This document shows positions 26,608 through 34,316 of a stretch of 53,356 nt of DNA, piece by piece. Each line of letters starts with the position of its first letter. The stretch's first letter is position 1. The position numbers were made by a program, and so were the translations under genes. The stretch spans positions 1 through 53,356 of the forward strand of contig CAYWIM010000023.1 of NCBI GenBank assembly GCA_964458325.1, given 5' to 3'. This DNA comes from JAGMXM01 sp964458325 (lineage in GTDB: Bacteria > Verrucomicrobiota > Verrucomicrobiia > Limisphaerales > UBA1319). The notes beneath the pieces are model-generated. The model worked only from the letters and a program-made list of their open reading frames with translations, was not told the DNA's origin and searched no databases.

Positions 26608-27592
26608 TCCCCGGCCATCGCTCGAGCCATCGTCGCCGGCGACCGCGCCGGACAGGAGGCCGGAGATCCCCGCGGCCCCGGCGCGGGGCGCGGACACGCC
26701 TGGGCGGCGCGCGGTCCGGCGGTTCCGACGCAATCGGGCGGCGGTGGCCAGCGCGGTCGTTCTGGCGGGACTGCTGGTGGGGGTGGCGATCGGGCCATGG
26801 CTCTGGCCCTATGCTCCGGACGCGATATCAGCGGACCAGTTTTCGCCGCCGGATGGACGGCACTGGTTTGGGACGGACGTCCACGGGCGCGATCTGCTGG
26901 CACGAGTGCTTTATGGCACGCGCATATCGCTGGTAGTGGGGGCGGTGGGGGCCGGTGTGAGCCTGGTGATCGGCGTGCTCTGGGGGGCCACGGCCGGCTA
27001 CGTGGGGGGGCGGTGGGACCACGCGATGATGCGCGCGGTGGACGTGCTTTATTCCCTGCCGTCGATCGTGTTCGTGATCGTGCTGATCACCACGCTCGAG
27101 CAGTATTTCGGCCAGTGGATTGCCCGCTGGTTTTCGCCCGCCAGCGGCGGAACGGTCCGCATGCTGCTGCTGTTTGCGGGGCTGGGAGCGGTCTCGTGGC
27201 TGACCATGGCCCGGATCGTGCGCGGCCAGGTGATGTCGCTGCGGACCCGGAGCTTTGTCGAGGCCAGCCGCGCCCTCGGAGCCGGGCACGTGTCGATCCT
27301 GCGCCGCCACATCCTGCCGAACATCAGCGGCGTGGTGATTGTCTATTTGATGCTGACGGTGCCGTCGGTGGTGCTGAGCGAGTCGTTTCTCAGCTATCTT
27401 GGGCTGGGGATCCAGCCGCCGCAGGCCAGTCTCGGATCCCTGATTGCCGACGGCGCCACGCAGATCAATCCGTTCCGGACATACTGGTGGCTGATCGTAT
27501 GCCCGGCCGGGATCCTGGTGGCGACGCTGCTGGCGCTGAACTTCCTGGGCGACGGCTTGCGCGACGCGCTTGATCCCCGAAGCGAGGAGTGA
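26600..27592 (+). CDS. Peptide-type ABC transporter permease, OppC/DppC family
   Basis: 330 residues. A Pro/Arg-rich cytoplasmic N-terminus precedes the OppC N-terminal segment RRFRRNRAAVASAVVLAGLLVGVAIGP. HWFGTDVHGRDLLARVLYGTRISLVVG is diagnostic, the EAA loop is FVEASRALGAGHVSILRRHILPNISG, and SFLSYLGLGIQPPQASLG ends the domain. An insertion relative to shorter homologues lies at YFGQWIARWFSPASGGTVRM. It starts inside the end of the OppB gene, which implies translational coupling. The required ATPases must be encoded elsewhere. Confidence 0.92.
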   Translation: MDDPRPSLEPSSPATAPDRRPEIPAAPARGADTPGRRAVRRFRRNRAAVASAVVLAGLLVGVAIGPWLWPYAPDAISADQFSPPDGRHWFGTDVHGRDLLARVLYGTRISLVVGAVGAGVSLVIGVLWGATAGYVGGRWDHAMMRAVDVLYSLPSIVFVIVLITTLEQYFGQWIARWFSPASGGTVRMLLLFAGLGAVSWLTMARIVRGQVMSLRTRSFVEASRALGAGHVSILRRHILPNISGVVIVYLMLTVPSVVLSESFLSYLGLGIQPPQASLGSLIADGATQINPFRTYWWLIVCPAGILVATLLALNFLGDGLRDALDPRSEE

Positions 27593-27649
27593 CGCGATCT
27601 CTTGGGCGCGTGGCGCGGCGAAGCGTCGCGGCGGGCTGTTGGATGCGGA

Positions 27650-28996
27650 TCAGCTCGAGATCCGGTAGAGCTTGATTTTGTTGTAGAGAGTCTGGCGGCC
27701 GATGCCGAGCCGGCGCGCGGCTTCGAGCTTGTTGCCGCGTGTTTCCTCGAGGATCTGGACGATCGTGCTCCGCTCCATCGCCTGCATGAGGGTGAGGGAG
27801 GGCTGCTCGCGCAAGGCCGGAGCCGAGTCCTGAGCGGGGTTTCCGACGGACAGGTCATAGGTGTCGATGACCGGGCCATCGCACATGAGGACGGCGCGCT
27901 GGACCTCGTTTTGCAGCTGCCGGACGTTGCCAGGCCAGTCGCATCGCACCAGCATCTCCATGGCGGGCGGGGTGAAGCCGAGAAAATTCCGGTTGGCCTG
28001 AGCGGCGTAGCGTTTGAGAAACGAGTTGGCGAGGGGCAAGATATCTTCGCGGCGCTGGCGCAGCGGCTGGATGTGGAGCATGACGGTATTGATGCGATAG
28101 AAGAGGTCCTCGCGCAGCTTGCCGCCGCGCAGGGATTCCTCGACCGGCTGGTTGGTCAGGGCGGCGATGCGGAAATTGGCTCGGACCGGTTCGGGGGCGC
28201 CGAGGGGCCGGTATTCCCTTTCCTGGAGGGTGTGGAGGAGGATGCCTTGTGCTTCGAGGGGCATGTCAGAGATGCCGTCGAGAAGCAGGGTGCCGCCTTC
28301 GGCCTGGCGGAAGATCCCGGTGCGGCCGGGGCCGCGGCCCGGAGCGGCGACGGAGCCGCACCACTCGACGTCGAGCTGGTCCTTCGAGAGCGCGGCGCAG
28401 ATGACCTTGACCAAGGGGCCGGAGCTGCGGGGGCTGAGGGCGTGCAGGAGGTCGGCGATGACTTCCTTGCCCGTGCCGCTCTCGCCGCTGATGAACACGG
28501 GGACTTCGCTGGGCGCGACCCGCTCGACGGTGCGGATGAGCGTCTTCATCGCCGCGCTTTGGAAGATCGGCGCGCTGGTGCCGCTCATCGAGGCGATGGC
28601 GCGGCGAAGCAGGCCGGCCTCTTCCTTGAGCTGTTGGTGCTCGATCGCGCGCTCGACTGAAACCAGGAGCGATTTGGAGTCGAACGGCTTCTTCTGAAAA
28701 TCGTAGGCGCCCATCTTGATGGCCGAGACGGCGGCATCGATGGTCGCATACCCGGTCAGAATGATGACCTCGCAGAGGGGCCACTGCTTCCGGATCTCGA
28801 CGAGCAGATCCTGCCCTTCGGCATCGGGCAGCTTGAGGTCGAGCAGGACAACGTTGGGCGGCGGCCCGCCCAGCGCCTTGCGCAAACCCGCGCCGTCCTC
28901 GACCTCCACGACCTCGTAATGTTCCTGGGCAAGAAAGGCGGCCAAAAGACCTCGAAGGTCTGGCTCGTCATCCACGACCATGATTCTTGCGCTCAT
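27650..28996 (-). CDS. NtrC-family response regulator with degenerate AAA+ domain
   Basis: 448 residues. Receiver domain 1-120 with acidic pocket Asp9/Asp10 and phospho-acceptor Asp53 (LLDLKLPD). AAA+ domain ~140-370 with Walker A GESGTGKE (171-178), arginine-finger region REDLFYRINTVMLHIQPLRQRREDI and WPGNVRQLQNE. A Fis-type HTH ends the protein (NKLEAARRLGIGRQTLYNKI). The sigma-54-contacting GAFTGA loop is absent: the corresponding segment reads GSVAAPGRGPGRTG near 214-227. Walker B is LLLDG instead of LFLDE (Gly241). It probably binds DNA but is unlikely to activate sigma-54 in the usual way. AGGAG lies 8 nt before the start. It begins 4 nt after the hydrolase gene. No histidine kinase gene is in the window. 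Confidence 0.9.
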   Translation of the reverse strand: MSARIMVVDDEPDLRGLLAAFLAQEHYEVVEVEDGAGLRKALGGPPPNVVLLDLKLPDAEGQDLLVEIRKQWPLCEVIILTGYATIDAAVSAIKMGAYDFQKKPFDSKSLLVSVERAIEHQQLKEEAGLLRRAIASMSGTSAPIFQSAAMKTLIRTVERVAPSEVPVFISGESGTGKEVIADLLHALSPRSSGPLVKVICAALSKDQLDVEWCGSVAAPGRGPGRTGIFRQAEGGTLLLDGISDMPLEAQGILLHTLQEREYRPLGAPEPVRANFRIAALTNQPVEESLRGGKLREDLFYRINTVMLHIQPLRQRREDILPLANSFLKRYAAQANRNFLGFTPPAMEMLVRCDWPGNVRQLQNEVQRAVLMCDGPVIDTYDLSVGNPAQDSAPALREQPSLTLMQAMERSTIVQILEETRGNKLEAARRLGIGRQTLYNKIKLYRISS

Positions 28997-29000
28997 CGTG

Positions 29001-29762
29001 CTATCTCCTGTGGTTTCGACAGAACTCGACAAAACCGCCAAACAGCCGGCGGAACTCGGGGTGGGCGCGAAACAGCCTTTCGGGATGGAACTGGACGGCA
29101 GCCAGATAGGGCGTCCACCCCTGGGCCTCCCCGCGCAACTCGAGGCCCTCGATCAGCCCATCCGGGCTCACCGCCGTCACCCGCAAGGGTTCGGCGACGC
29201 GGTCGACTGCCTGGTGATGGGTGCTGTTGACGGCCGATCGCGTGCGGCCCAGCGCCTGCGCCAGGATCGAATCCGGCGCCACCAGGATCTCATGGACGGG
29301 CTCGTTCTTGCGGTCCATTCGGCGGTGATCGAGGGCTCCGGGCCGCTGCAATCCGATGTCCACGACCAGGGTCCCTCCCAGCGCCACGTTCAGAAGCTGC
29401 TGCCCGCGGCAGATTGCGAGAAGGGGCTTGCGCTGGCGAAACACCTCCCGGACCAGCGCGATCTCGAGGGCGTCGCGCCGGGGATCTTCCGCCGTCACCG
29501 TCCGCCGCAACCGGGCCGGCAACCGGCCGGCGTAAAGCCCTGGATGGACGTCGTCGCCGCCCGAGAGCAGCACGCCGTCGCAGCGGCGCACGCATTCGGC
29601 GGCGTCGTCCGTCTCGACCGTCAGCGGCAGGACCCAGGGGAGGCCGCCCCCCTCCTGGATGGCCAGGCTGTAGTTCTGGGACAGGCTCAGCGATGCGTCG
29701 CGGAATTCTGCGCCTTGCTGCTGCGCGTTGGGGGTGATCAGGATCAGCGGCCGGGGTTGCAT
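29001..29762 (-). CDS. Class I glutamine amidotransferase-like hydrolase (peptidase C26, PuuD-like)
   Basis: 253 residues. VLLSGGDDVHPGLY (66-77) is the oxyanion-strand region, the nucleophile Cys118 lies in LAICRGQQLLN, and His226 and Glu228 in QFHPE. The family includes gamma-glutamyl-GABA hydrolase PuuD and bacterial gamma-glutamyl hydrolases; the natural substrate here is unproven. GGAGG precedes the start by 10 nt. Its ATG overlaps the stop of the preceding small gene as TGATG, and the response-regulator gene starts 4 nt after its stop, so all four genes from ispF onward look co-translated. Confidence 0.85.
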   Translation of the reverse strand: MQPRPLILITPNAQQQGAEFRDASLSLSQNYSLAIQEGGGLPWVLPLTVETDDAAECVRRCDGVLLSGGDDVHPGLYAGRLPARLRRTVTAEDPRRDALEIALVREVFRQRKPLLAICRGQQLLNVALGGTLVVDIGLQRPGALDHRRMDRKNEPVHEILVAPDSILAQALGRTRSAVNSTHHQAVDRVAEPLRVTAVSPDGLIEGLELRGEAQGWTPYLAAVQFHPERLFRAHPEFRRLFGGFVEFCRNHRR

Positions 29763-30031
29763 CAAAGAGTCGCCTCCGGATATTGGGTTCGGATGCTTCC
29801 GATCACGCGGTCTTCCTCCTCGGGCCGGAGCAGCCGACGTGCGATCCGCCGCCGGACCCCGTCGAGCAGCTCGAGCCAATCTTCCAAGGGCGGATCGGTA
29901 AGGGATTGCCATTGGTCGTAGCGGCGCTCCCGGCGGTAAAACAGCCATCGGCTTCCGACATGCTGGGCATACACCTGCCACCGCACGCCGTCGGGCGTCT
30001 CTCGCTTCCAGCTGATCTCGGCCTTGGGCAT
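29762..30031 (-). CDS. Small conserved protein of unknown function
   Basis: 89 residues, MPKAEISWKRETPDGVRWQVYAQ..., highly charged, with WLFYRRERRYDQWQ and PPLEDWLELLDGVRRRIARRLLRPEEE. There is no signal peptide or membrane segment. I recall close relatives in other verrucomicrobial genomes but know no function. It lies 6 nt downstream of ispF and overlaps the next start codon by one base (TGATG). GGAGGGG precedes the start by about 11 nt, supporting a real gene. Confidence 0.7.
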   Translation of the reverse strand: MPKAEISWKRETPDGVRWQVYAQHVGSRWLFYRRERRYDQWQSLTDPPLEDWLELLDGVRRRIARRLLRPEEEDRVIGSIRTQYPEATL

Positions 30032-30037
30032 AACCGG

Positions 30038-30526
30038 TCAGATCCCCTCCTCGGGCAGATCGATCGAGGCGACCGCCATGGCGGCGATTCCTTCGTGGCG
30101 TCCGATGAACCCGAGGCACTCGTTGGTCGTTGCCTTCAACCCCACTCGACCGGCGGCCAATCCGAGCGCCGCCCCGATCTTCTCTTTCATCGCGCCGATG
30201 TGGGGGGCCAGTTTGGGACGCTCCGCGATGACTGTCGCATCCACATTAACGATCCGGCCGCGCCGCTGCCTGACGATTCGGCCGATCTCCTCGAGAAAAA
30301 TGGCGCTGGCGACGTTCCTCCAGCGCATGTCTGTGTTCGGGAAATAGTGGCCGATGTCCGGCTCCCCCAGGGCGCCCAGCAAGGCGTCCGCTATCGCATG
30401 GATCAGAACGTCCGCATCCGAATGCCCATCCAAACCCGTCGGGTGCGGAATGGAAACGCCGCCCAGCACCAGCGCGCGCCCCTGAACCAGGCGATGCACA
30501 TCGTATCCAATGCCAACCCGAGTCAT
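30038..30526 (-). CDS. ispF: 2-C-methyl-D-erythritol 2,4-cyclodiphosphate synthase
   Basis: 162 residues, full length. GYDVHRL (metal ligands Asp9, His11) and LDGHSDADVLIHAIADALLGA (His43) are the IspF signature; IGHYFPNTDMRW and the C-terminal KATTNECLGFIGRHEGIAAMAV complete it. It makes the cyclic diphosphate in the non-mevalonate isoprenoid pathway, consistent with the polyprenyl synthase 2 kb away. It heads a tight run of four minus-strand genes. A TATATG box 8 nt before the ATG suggests a very short leader, though no good -35 is seen. Confidence 0.95.
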   Translation of the reverse strand: MTRVGIGYDVHRLVQGRALVLGGVSIPHPTGLDGHSDADVLIHAIADALLGALGEPDIGHYFPNTDMRWRNVASAIFLEEIGRIVRQRRGRIVNVDATVIAERPKLAPHIGAMKEKIGAALGLAAGRVGLKATTNECLGFIGRHEGIAAMAVASIDLPEEGI

Positions 30527-30731
30527 TGCTCAGCCATATACATGCTGCAATGGCCAAACACCAAGTAAAAACTTGCCTAAAATTCAACCCCGTACCAGCA
30601 GATGTCCAGAATTGGGCCATTCTTTGTTTTGCATTGTCCACTAATATTGAAGATTGACATCCGCGTCTTGATTATGGAGGTTGTAAGGAAAGTGCTGACG
30701 GTACCCGCCGATCAGCGAACCCTATTGTTTA

Positions 30732-31331
30732 ATGACCAACTCGATCCTGCTCCTTCGCCGTTCCGTTTTGCATGCTTTGTTCACCCTGGCTTCCGCCGTT
30801 CTGATTGGCGGGATGGCCGCACCCTCGATCCAGGCAGGCGATCTCTTGCCCTACAAGGGAACGGTCGAAGGGGTCACATTGATTGACATCGATTTTAACA
30901 GTCCAAGTTTTCCGGCCTCCTTCACTAGCATCGCCGATTTGATCGCCTCGCACACGGGCAAAGGCATTCAAGAATCATCGGGCGATTTAATCTTAGATGG
31001 CAATTTTTGCATTCAGGCAAACGGAACCAGCGTTACGACCGCCGCGAATGGAGAGGTCGTCTTTGTGGAGTTCTTCTTGCAGGAACTGGTGCCAACAGTG
31101 GTGGGCGTAACAGACGACGGATACCCCATAATATCGTTCCCTTCCCCCAAAAATCCTCATCCTTACGTCGGCACATACCGAATCTATAAGTTGGCTGACG
31201 ATGGAACTCGGATTTACGGACTTGGCGAGGGTGAAATTGTGGGGGAGAACTACGGAATCGGGTATCGCCACACATTCAACGGCACGATTGCGAAATCGGT
31301 TTTGAAGACGCAACCGGCCAAGAAGAAGTAA
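30732..31331 (+). CDS. Small secreted protein of unknown function
   Basis: 199 residues with a signal peptide (RRSVLHALFTLASAVLIGGMAAPSIQA). The mature part reads as beta-rich: YKGTVEGVTL, TGKGIQESSGDLILDGNF, NGEVVFVEFFLQELVP, PHPYVGTYRIYKLADDG, GEGEIVGENYG, FNGTIAKSV. The pattern of alternating strands resembles small eight-stranded barrels, but no family is recognised. Base composition is visibly lower in GC than the neighbours. It is followed by inverted repeats and stands alone. A pair of lysines ends the protein. Confidence 0.7.
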   Translation: MTNSILLLRRSVLHALFTLASAVLIGGMAAPSIQAGDLLPYKGTVEGVTLIDIDFNSPSFPASFTSIADLIASHTGKGIQESSGDLILDGNFCIQANGTSVTTAANGEVVFVEFFLQELVPTVVGVTDDGYPIISFPSPKNPHPYVGTYRIYKLADDGTRIYGLGEGEIVGENYGIGYRHTFNGTIAKSVLKTQPAKKK

Positions 31332-31361
31332 TCCACCGGGAGCAGGAGTGCGGAGATCGCC

Positions 31362-31408
31362 CCGCATTTTTGCGGCAATCAAGGTCAGGCTCAGGAGCCT
31401 TTTGCCGC
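31362..31408. terminator. Nested inverted repeats downstream of the small secreted protein gene
   Basis: CCGCA-TTTT-TGCGG (31362-31375) forms a 5-bp hairpin. Its right arm also starts GCGGCAA (31372-31378), which pairs with TTGCCGC (31402-31408). The two folds are mutually exclusive. Just right of this, AAGGAACGCAAAGACCCGCA resembles degenerate GCAAAG-type dispersed repeats. It could end transcription between the two convergent genes; no U-tract follows. Confidence 0.35.
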
Positions 31409-31518
31409 AAGGAACGCAAAGACCCGCAGTAGCCTTGGGGGTGCAGCGGCGCGCGCGACTGCCGTGGAGCGCAGGGTAATATCTGCAGCGACAGCAGGAA
31501 AGGGCACGAGCGGCGAAA

Positions 31519-32286
31519 TCAGTCCCGATTGACTTTGAGCGGGCGCTGGTGCTCGAGGAACCACTCGAAGAGGCGCGGGTTGTCGTAGGTTTCGGTCCAG
31601 GCATCGTGGCCGGCTTCGGGGTAGACGGTGTAATCGACGGTGCAGCCGTATCGGCGCATGCCCTGGACCATGCGTTCGGATTCGGCGGGATTGACGATGG
31701 TGTCTTTGGCGCCGTGGAACACCCAGATGGGTAGCGTGCGGAGCGCGGCGAGCCGGTCCGGATTGAATCCGACGGGCGGGTAAGGGTTGCCTCCCCCGCA
31801 GATGGGCGCGATTGCCGCGAAGCGCTCGGGCGCGGCCAGCGCGAGCGACCATGTCCCGAAGCCGCCCATGCTCAACCCGGTGAGATAGACGCGTCGCGGA
31901 TCGACCTCGTATTTTTCGATCACTTCATCGAGGAGGGCCAGCAAGGGCTCCGTCTGCCACCAAGTGCCGAGCGGGCATTGGGGCGATATGACGACGAACG
32001 GAAAGTCGGGACGCGAATCGACGAGCTTGGGCGGGCCGTGTCTTTTGACGAGCTGGAGATTATCGCCGCGTTCGCCCATGCCGTGGAGGAAGAGGATCAT
32101 CGGCCATTTGCGGCCCGGCTCCTTTCCATAATCCTGGGGGAGAAAGGCGAGGTAACTGAGGCGATGGGTATGCTGAACAGGCCGGGCCATGGCTCGAGGG
32201 GCCTGCCGGCCGGGGGTGTCGGCGGCCATAAGAGTGTTTGATGAGCAGAGCGCGAGGGTCAACAGCCAATAATATCGAGTGTTCAT
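31519..32286 (-). CDS. Secreted alpha/beta-hydrolase, phospholipase/carboxylesterase type
   Basis: 255 residues. The signal peptide is MNTRYYWLLTLALCSSNTLMA-A. The oxyanion region is ILFLHGMGERGDN; the catalytic triad is Ser139 in TGLSMGGFG, Asp195 in HGAKDTIV and His227 in EAGHDAW. This is the domain used by secreted polyhydroxybutyrate-depolymerase/feruloyl-esterase-like enzymes and by planctomycete prolyl-oligopeptidase-like esterases. It likely releases ester groups from polymers outside the cell; the substrate is unknown. ATG 32286 is chosen because the longer frame would bury the signal peptide. Confidence 0.85.
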   Translation of the reverse strand: MNTRYYWLLTLALCSSNTLMAADTPGRQAPRAMARPVQHTHRLSYLAFLPQDYGKEPGRKWPMILFLHGMGERGDNLQLVKRHGPPKLVDSRPDFPFVVISPQCPLGTWWQTEPLLALLDEVIEKYEVDPRRVYLTGLSMGGFGTWSLALAAPERFAAIAPICGGGNPYPPVGFNPDRLAALRTLPIWVFHGAKDTIVNPAESERMVQGMRRYGCTVDYTVYPEAGHDAWTETYDNPRLFEWFLEHQRPLKVNRD

Positions 32287-32483
32287 AGGATCCGATTTTG
32301 CCGGCCATGACGACTGGCAGGCGCGAGACGTTTCTCTTGTATCCTTGTAGCAGGGCGCGAGATACGAGACAACACGATATTCGAGGCGGAACAAAGTGTG
32401 GCAGGCTTCGAGCGGTCGGGCTGCGGGATCCGAATGGGCGGCGTCAACGGGTCCAGATGGTGCGGGGGCAGGCCGATAACCGT

Positions 32484-32511
32484 TTGACTTGACTTTAAGG
32501 CAACCTTAAAT
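32484..32511 (+). promoter_or_regulatory. Promoter with overlapping palindromic operator before the polyprenyl synthase gene
   Basis: TTGACT (32484-32489), a 16-nt spacer and TTAAAT (32506-32511). Within the spacer and overlapping the -10 box lies the perfect inverted repeat TTTAAGG-CAA-CCTTAAA (32494-32510), well placed for a repressor. The ATG at 32521 is only 9 nt past the -10 box, so the transcript would be nearly leaderless. Confidence 0.5.
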
Positions 32512-32520
32512 TTGTGCAAC

Positions 32521-33576
32521 ATGCTGGTGGCGCACACCAATGCGGGAGGCCCGTCAGGCGCGGGCTCGTCTTCGCCTGCGGCCGACCCTTCCTGGAAGGA
32601 GATCGTGAAGCCGGTGGAACCTTTTTTGGATGGGGTTGCCCGGCGTCTGGCGGTGGAGGTCGAGGCATTCGATCCGGCTGTGGCGGAGTATGTGGCTTAC
32701 GCGCTGACGAACCAGGGCAAACAGCTTCGATCGGCTCTTGTGGCGCTGAGCGGGGGCGTTTTTGGGGTGGCCGGGGATTCCCATGTGACGGTGGCTGTGA
32801 TCATCGAGATGGTGCATCTGGCCACGCTGGTTCATGACGACATCACCGATGATGCAGCCATGCGCCGCCGCCAACCCACGCTGACCGCCCAATGGGGGCC
32901 GACGATCTCGGTCCTGACTGGGGATTGCCTTTTTGCCAACGCGTTGCGATTGGCAGCCGAGTTCCCGACGACCGCGATCTGCCGGGCGGTGGCCGAGGCC
33001 ACCCAGGAGGTCTGCACCGGCGAGATCATCCAAACCCGGTTCGCAGGCAATCTCGAACTGACCCGGGACCAGTATTTCAAGATCCTGCGGATGAAAACCG
33101 GCGAGCTGTTCGCCCTCTCCTGCCAACTGGGAGGGCAAGTCTCTGGCGCCACTCTCGAACAGCAATGCGCGCTGCGTCAGTTCGGTCTGGATCTGGGCAT
33201 CGCATACCAGATTTACGACGACTGCCTCGATCTGTTCAGCACCGAGGCAATGACGGGCAAGTCCCTGGGAGCCGACTTGGCGCACGGGAAACTGACCCTG
33301 CCTGTGATCGTCGCCTTGGAGCGCGCATGCGGACCGGACCGGGCTTGCCTGAGCCGATGGATTCAAGAGTGGACTCCCGACCACCTGACCGGCTTGCTAG
33401 GGGTTCTAGATCGTTATCGGGCGCTCGAAGAATCGCTCCGAATCATCCAAAACTATGTCAATAGCGCCCGTCAAGAGCTTGGCGGTATGCCAGCCAGCCT
33501 CAGCCGTGACGCCCTTGGGCAAATGGCTGGTTTTCTGGCTCGCGAAACGGCCCAACTGGCCGGATGCCTCGTCTAG
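32521..33576 (+). CDS. Polyprenyl diphosphate synthase (trans-isoprenyl type)
   Basis: 351 residues. The first Asp-rich motif is HDDITDDAAMRRR near 106-118 and the second YDDCLDLF near 236-243. GKQLRSALVAL is the substrate-binding GKxxRP-like element (Ser replaces Pro). KTGELFALSCQLGG and GKSLGADLAHGKLTLPVIVAL are family phrases. It extends farnesyl or geranylgeranyl diphosphate to a long chain (hepta-/octaprenyl type) for quinones or the cell-wall carrier lipid; chain length cannot be read. A TTG at 32512 is also in frame; ATG 32521 is preferred. The Ser/Ala/Pro-rich first 27 residues are not part of the fold. Confidence 0.9.
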   Translation: MLVAHTNAGGPSGAGSSSPAADPSWKEIVKPVEPFLDGVARRLAVEVEAFDPAVAEYVAYALTNQGKQLRSALVALSGGVFGVAGDSHVTVAVIIEMVHLATLVHDDITDDAAMRRRQPTLTAQWGPTISVLTGDCLFANALRLAAEFPTTAICRAVAEATQEVCTGEIIQTRFAGNLELTRDQYFKILRMKTGELFALSCQLGGQVSGATLEQQCALRQFGLDLGIAYQIYDDCLDLFSTEAMTGKSLGADLAHGKLTLPVIVALERACGPDRACLSRWIQEWTPDHLTGLLGVLDRYRALEESLRIIQNYVNSARQELGGMPASLSRDALGQMAGFLARETAQLAGCLV

Positions 33577-33677
33577 CGTGGCGGAGCGCGCTGCAGCCCA
33601 TGAGTGATCACCGCAGCGGGATCTCGATGGGATTGCGCACGGTTTCCGATGCGCAGCGGGTTCTCCCATAATGGATT

Positions 33678-34298
33678 ATGACCGATCCGGCCTCTCGAAT
33701 GACGCAGGCCACTCCGACGTCCCCGGATGAACCCGATGATACGGCGCTGATTGCCAGAGCTCGAGAGGGTGAATTGGGGGCTTACGACCAGCTTATGCGC
33801 CGGTATCAGGAGCGCATATACGCCACCGTCTACCACATGACGGGCAATCATGAAGATGCGGACGACCTGGTTCAAGAGGCGTTCATCAAAGCATTCCGGG
33901 CTTTGCCGAACTTCAAGGGCGACTCATCCTTTTTCACCTGGGTGTATCGGATCGCTGTCAATCGAACCATCAATTTCCTCAAGCAGCGAAAGGGCCACAA
34001 CCAGCTCAGCTTGAACGATCTGGATTTGCAGGCTGAGCATGATCCGGACCTGATCGCACTGATCTCGGACAAGACGCCGCGCCGGGACCTGAACCTGCAC
34101 GAACTTCAGGAAAAATTGAACATGGCTATGCAGAAGCTGTCCGAAACGCATAGGACTGTGGTGACCCTGCACGATGTTCAGGGATTGTCCCACGAGGAAA
34201 TCGGTCGGATCATGAATTGCAATGTCGGGACAGTGCGGTCCCGGCTTTACTATGCGCGGCAGCAACTGCAGGTGTTTCTGATGGATTTTTTGCCATAG
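33678..34298 (+). CDS. ECF-type RNA polymerase sigma factor, SigE/RpoE-like
   Basis: 206 residues. Region 2 is YDQLMRRYQERIYATVYHMTGNHEDADDLVQEAFIKAFRALPNFKGDSSFFTWVYRIAVNRTINFLKQRK (~37-108) and region 4 LQEKLNMAMQKLSETHRTVVTLHDVQGLSHEEIGRIMNCNVGTVRSRLYYARQQL (~150-200). It would direct RNA polymerase to a small regulon. A gene for a one-helix membrane protein follows after 18 nt, the usual place for an anti-sigma factor. CATAAT lies 5 nt before the ATG and could be a -10 box of a leaderless transcript, but no good -35 is seen. Met8 is an alternative start. Confidence 0.93.
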   Translation: MTDPASRMTQATPTSPDEPDDTALIARAREGELGAYDQLMRRYQERIYATVYHMTGNHEDADDLVQEAFIKAFRALPNFKGDSSFFTWVYRIAVNRTINFLKQRKGHNQLSLNDLDLQAEHDPDLIALISDKTPRRDLNLHELQEKLNMAMQKLSETHRTVVTLHDVQGLSHEEIGRIMNCNVGTVRSRLYYARQQLQVFLMDFLP

Positions 34299-34316
34299 AG
34301 ATCATCGGGTCGAGCC

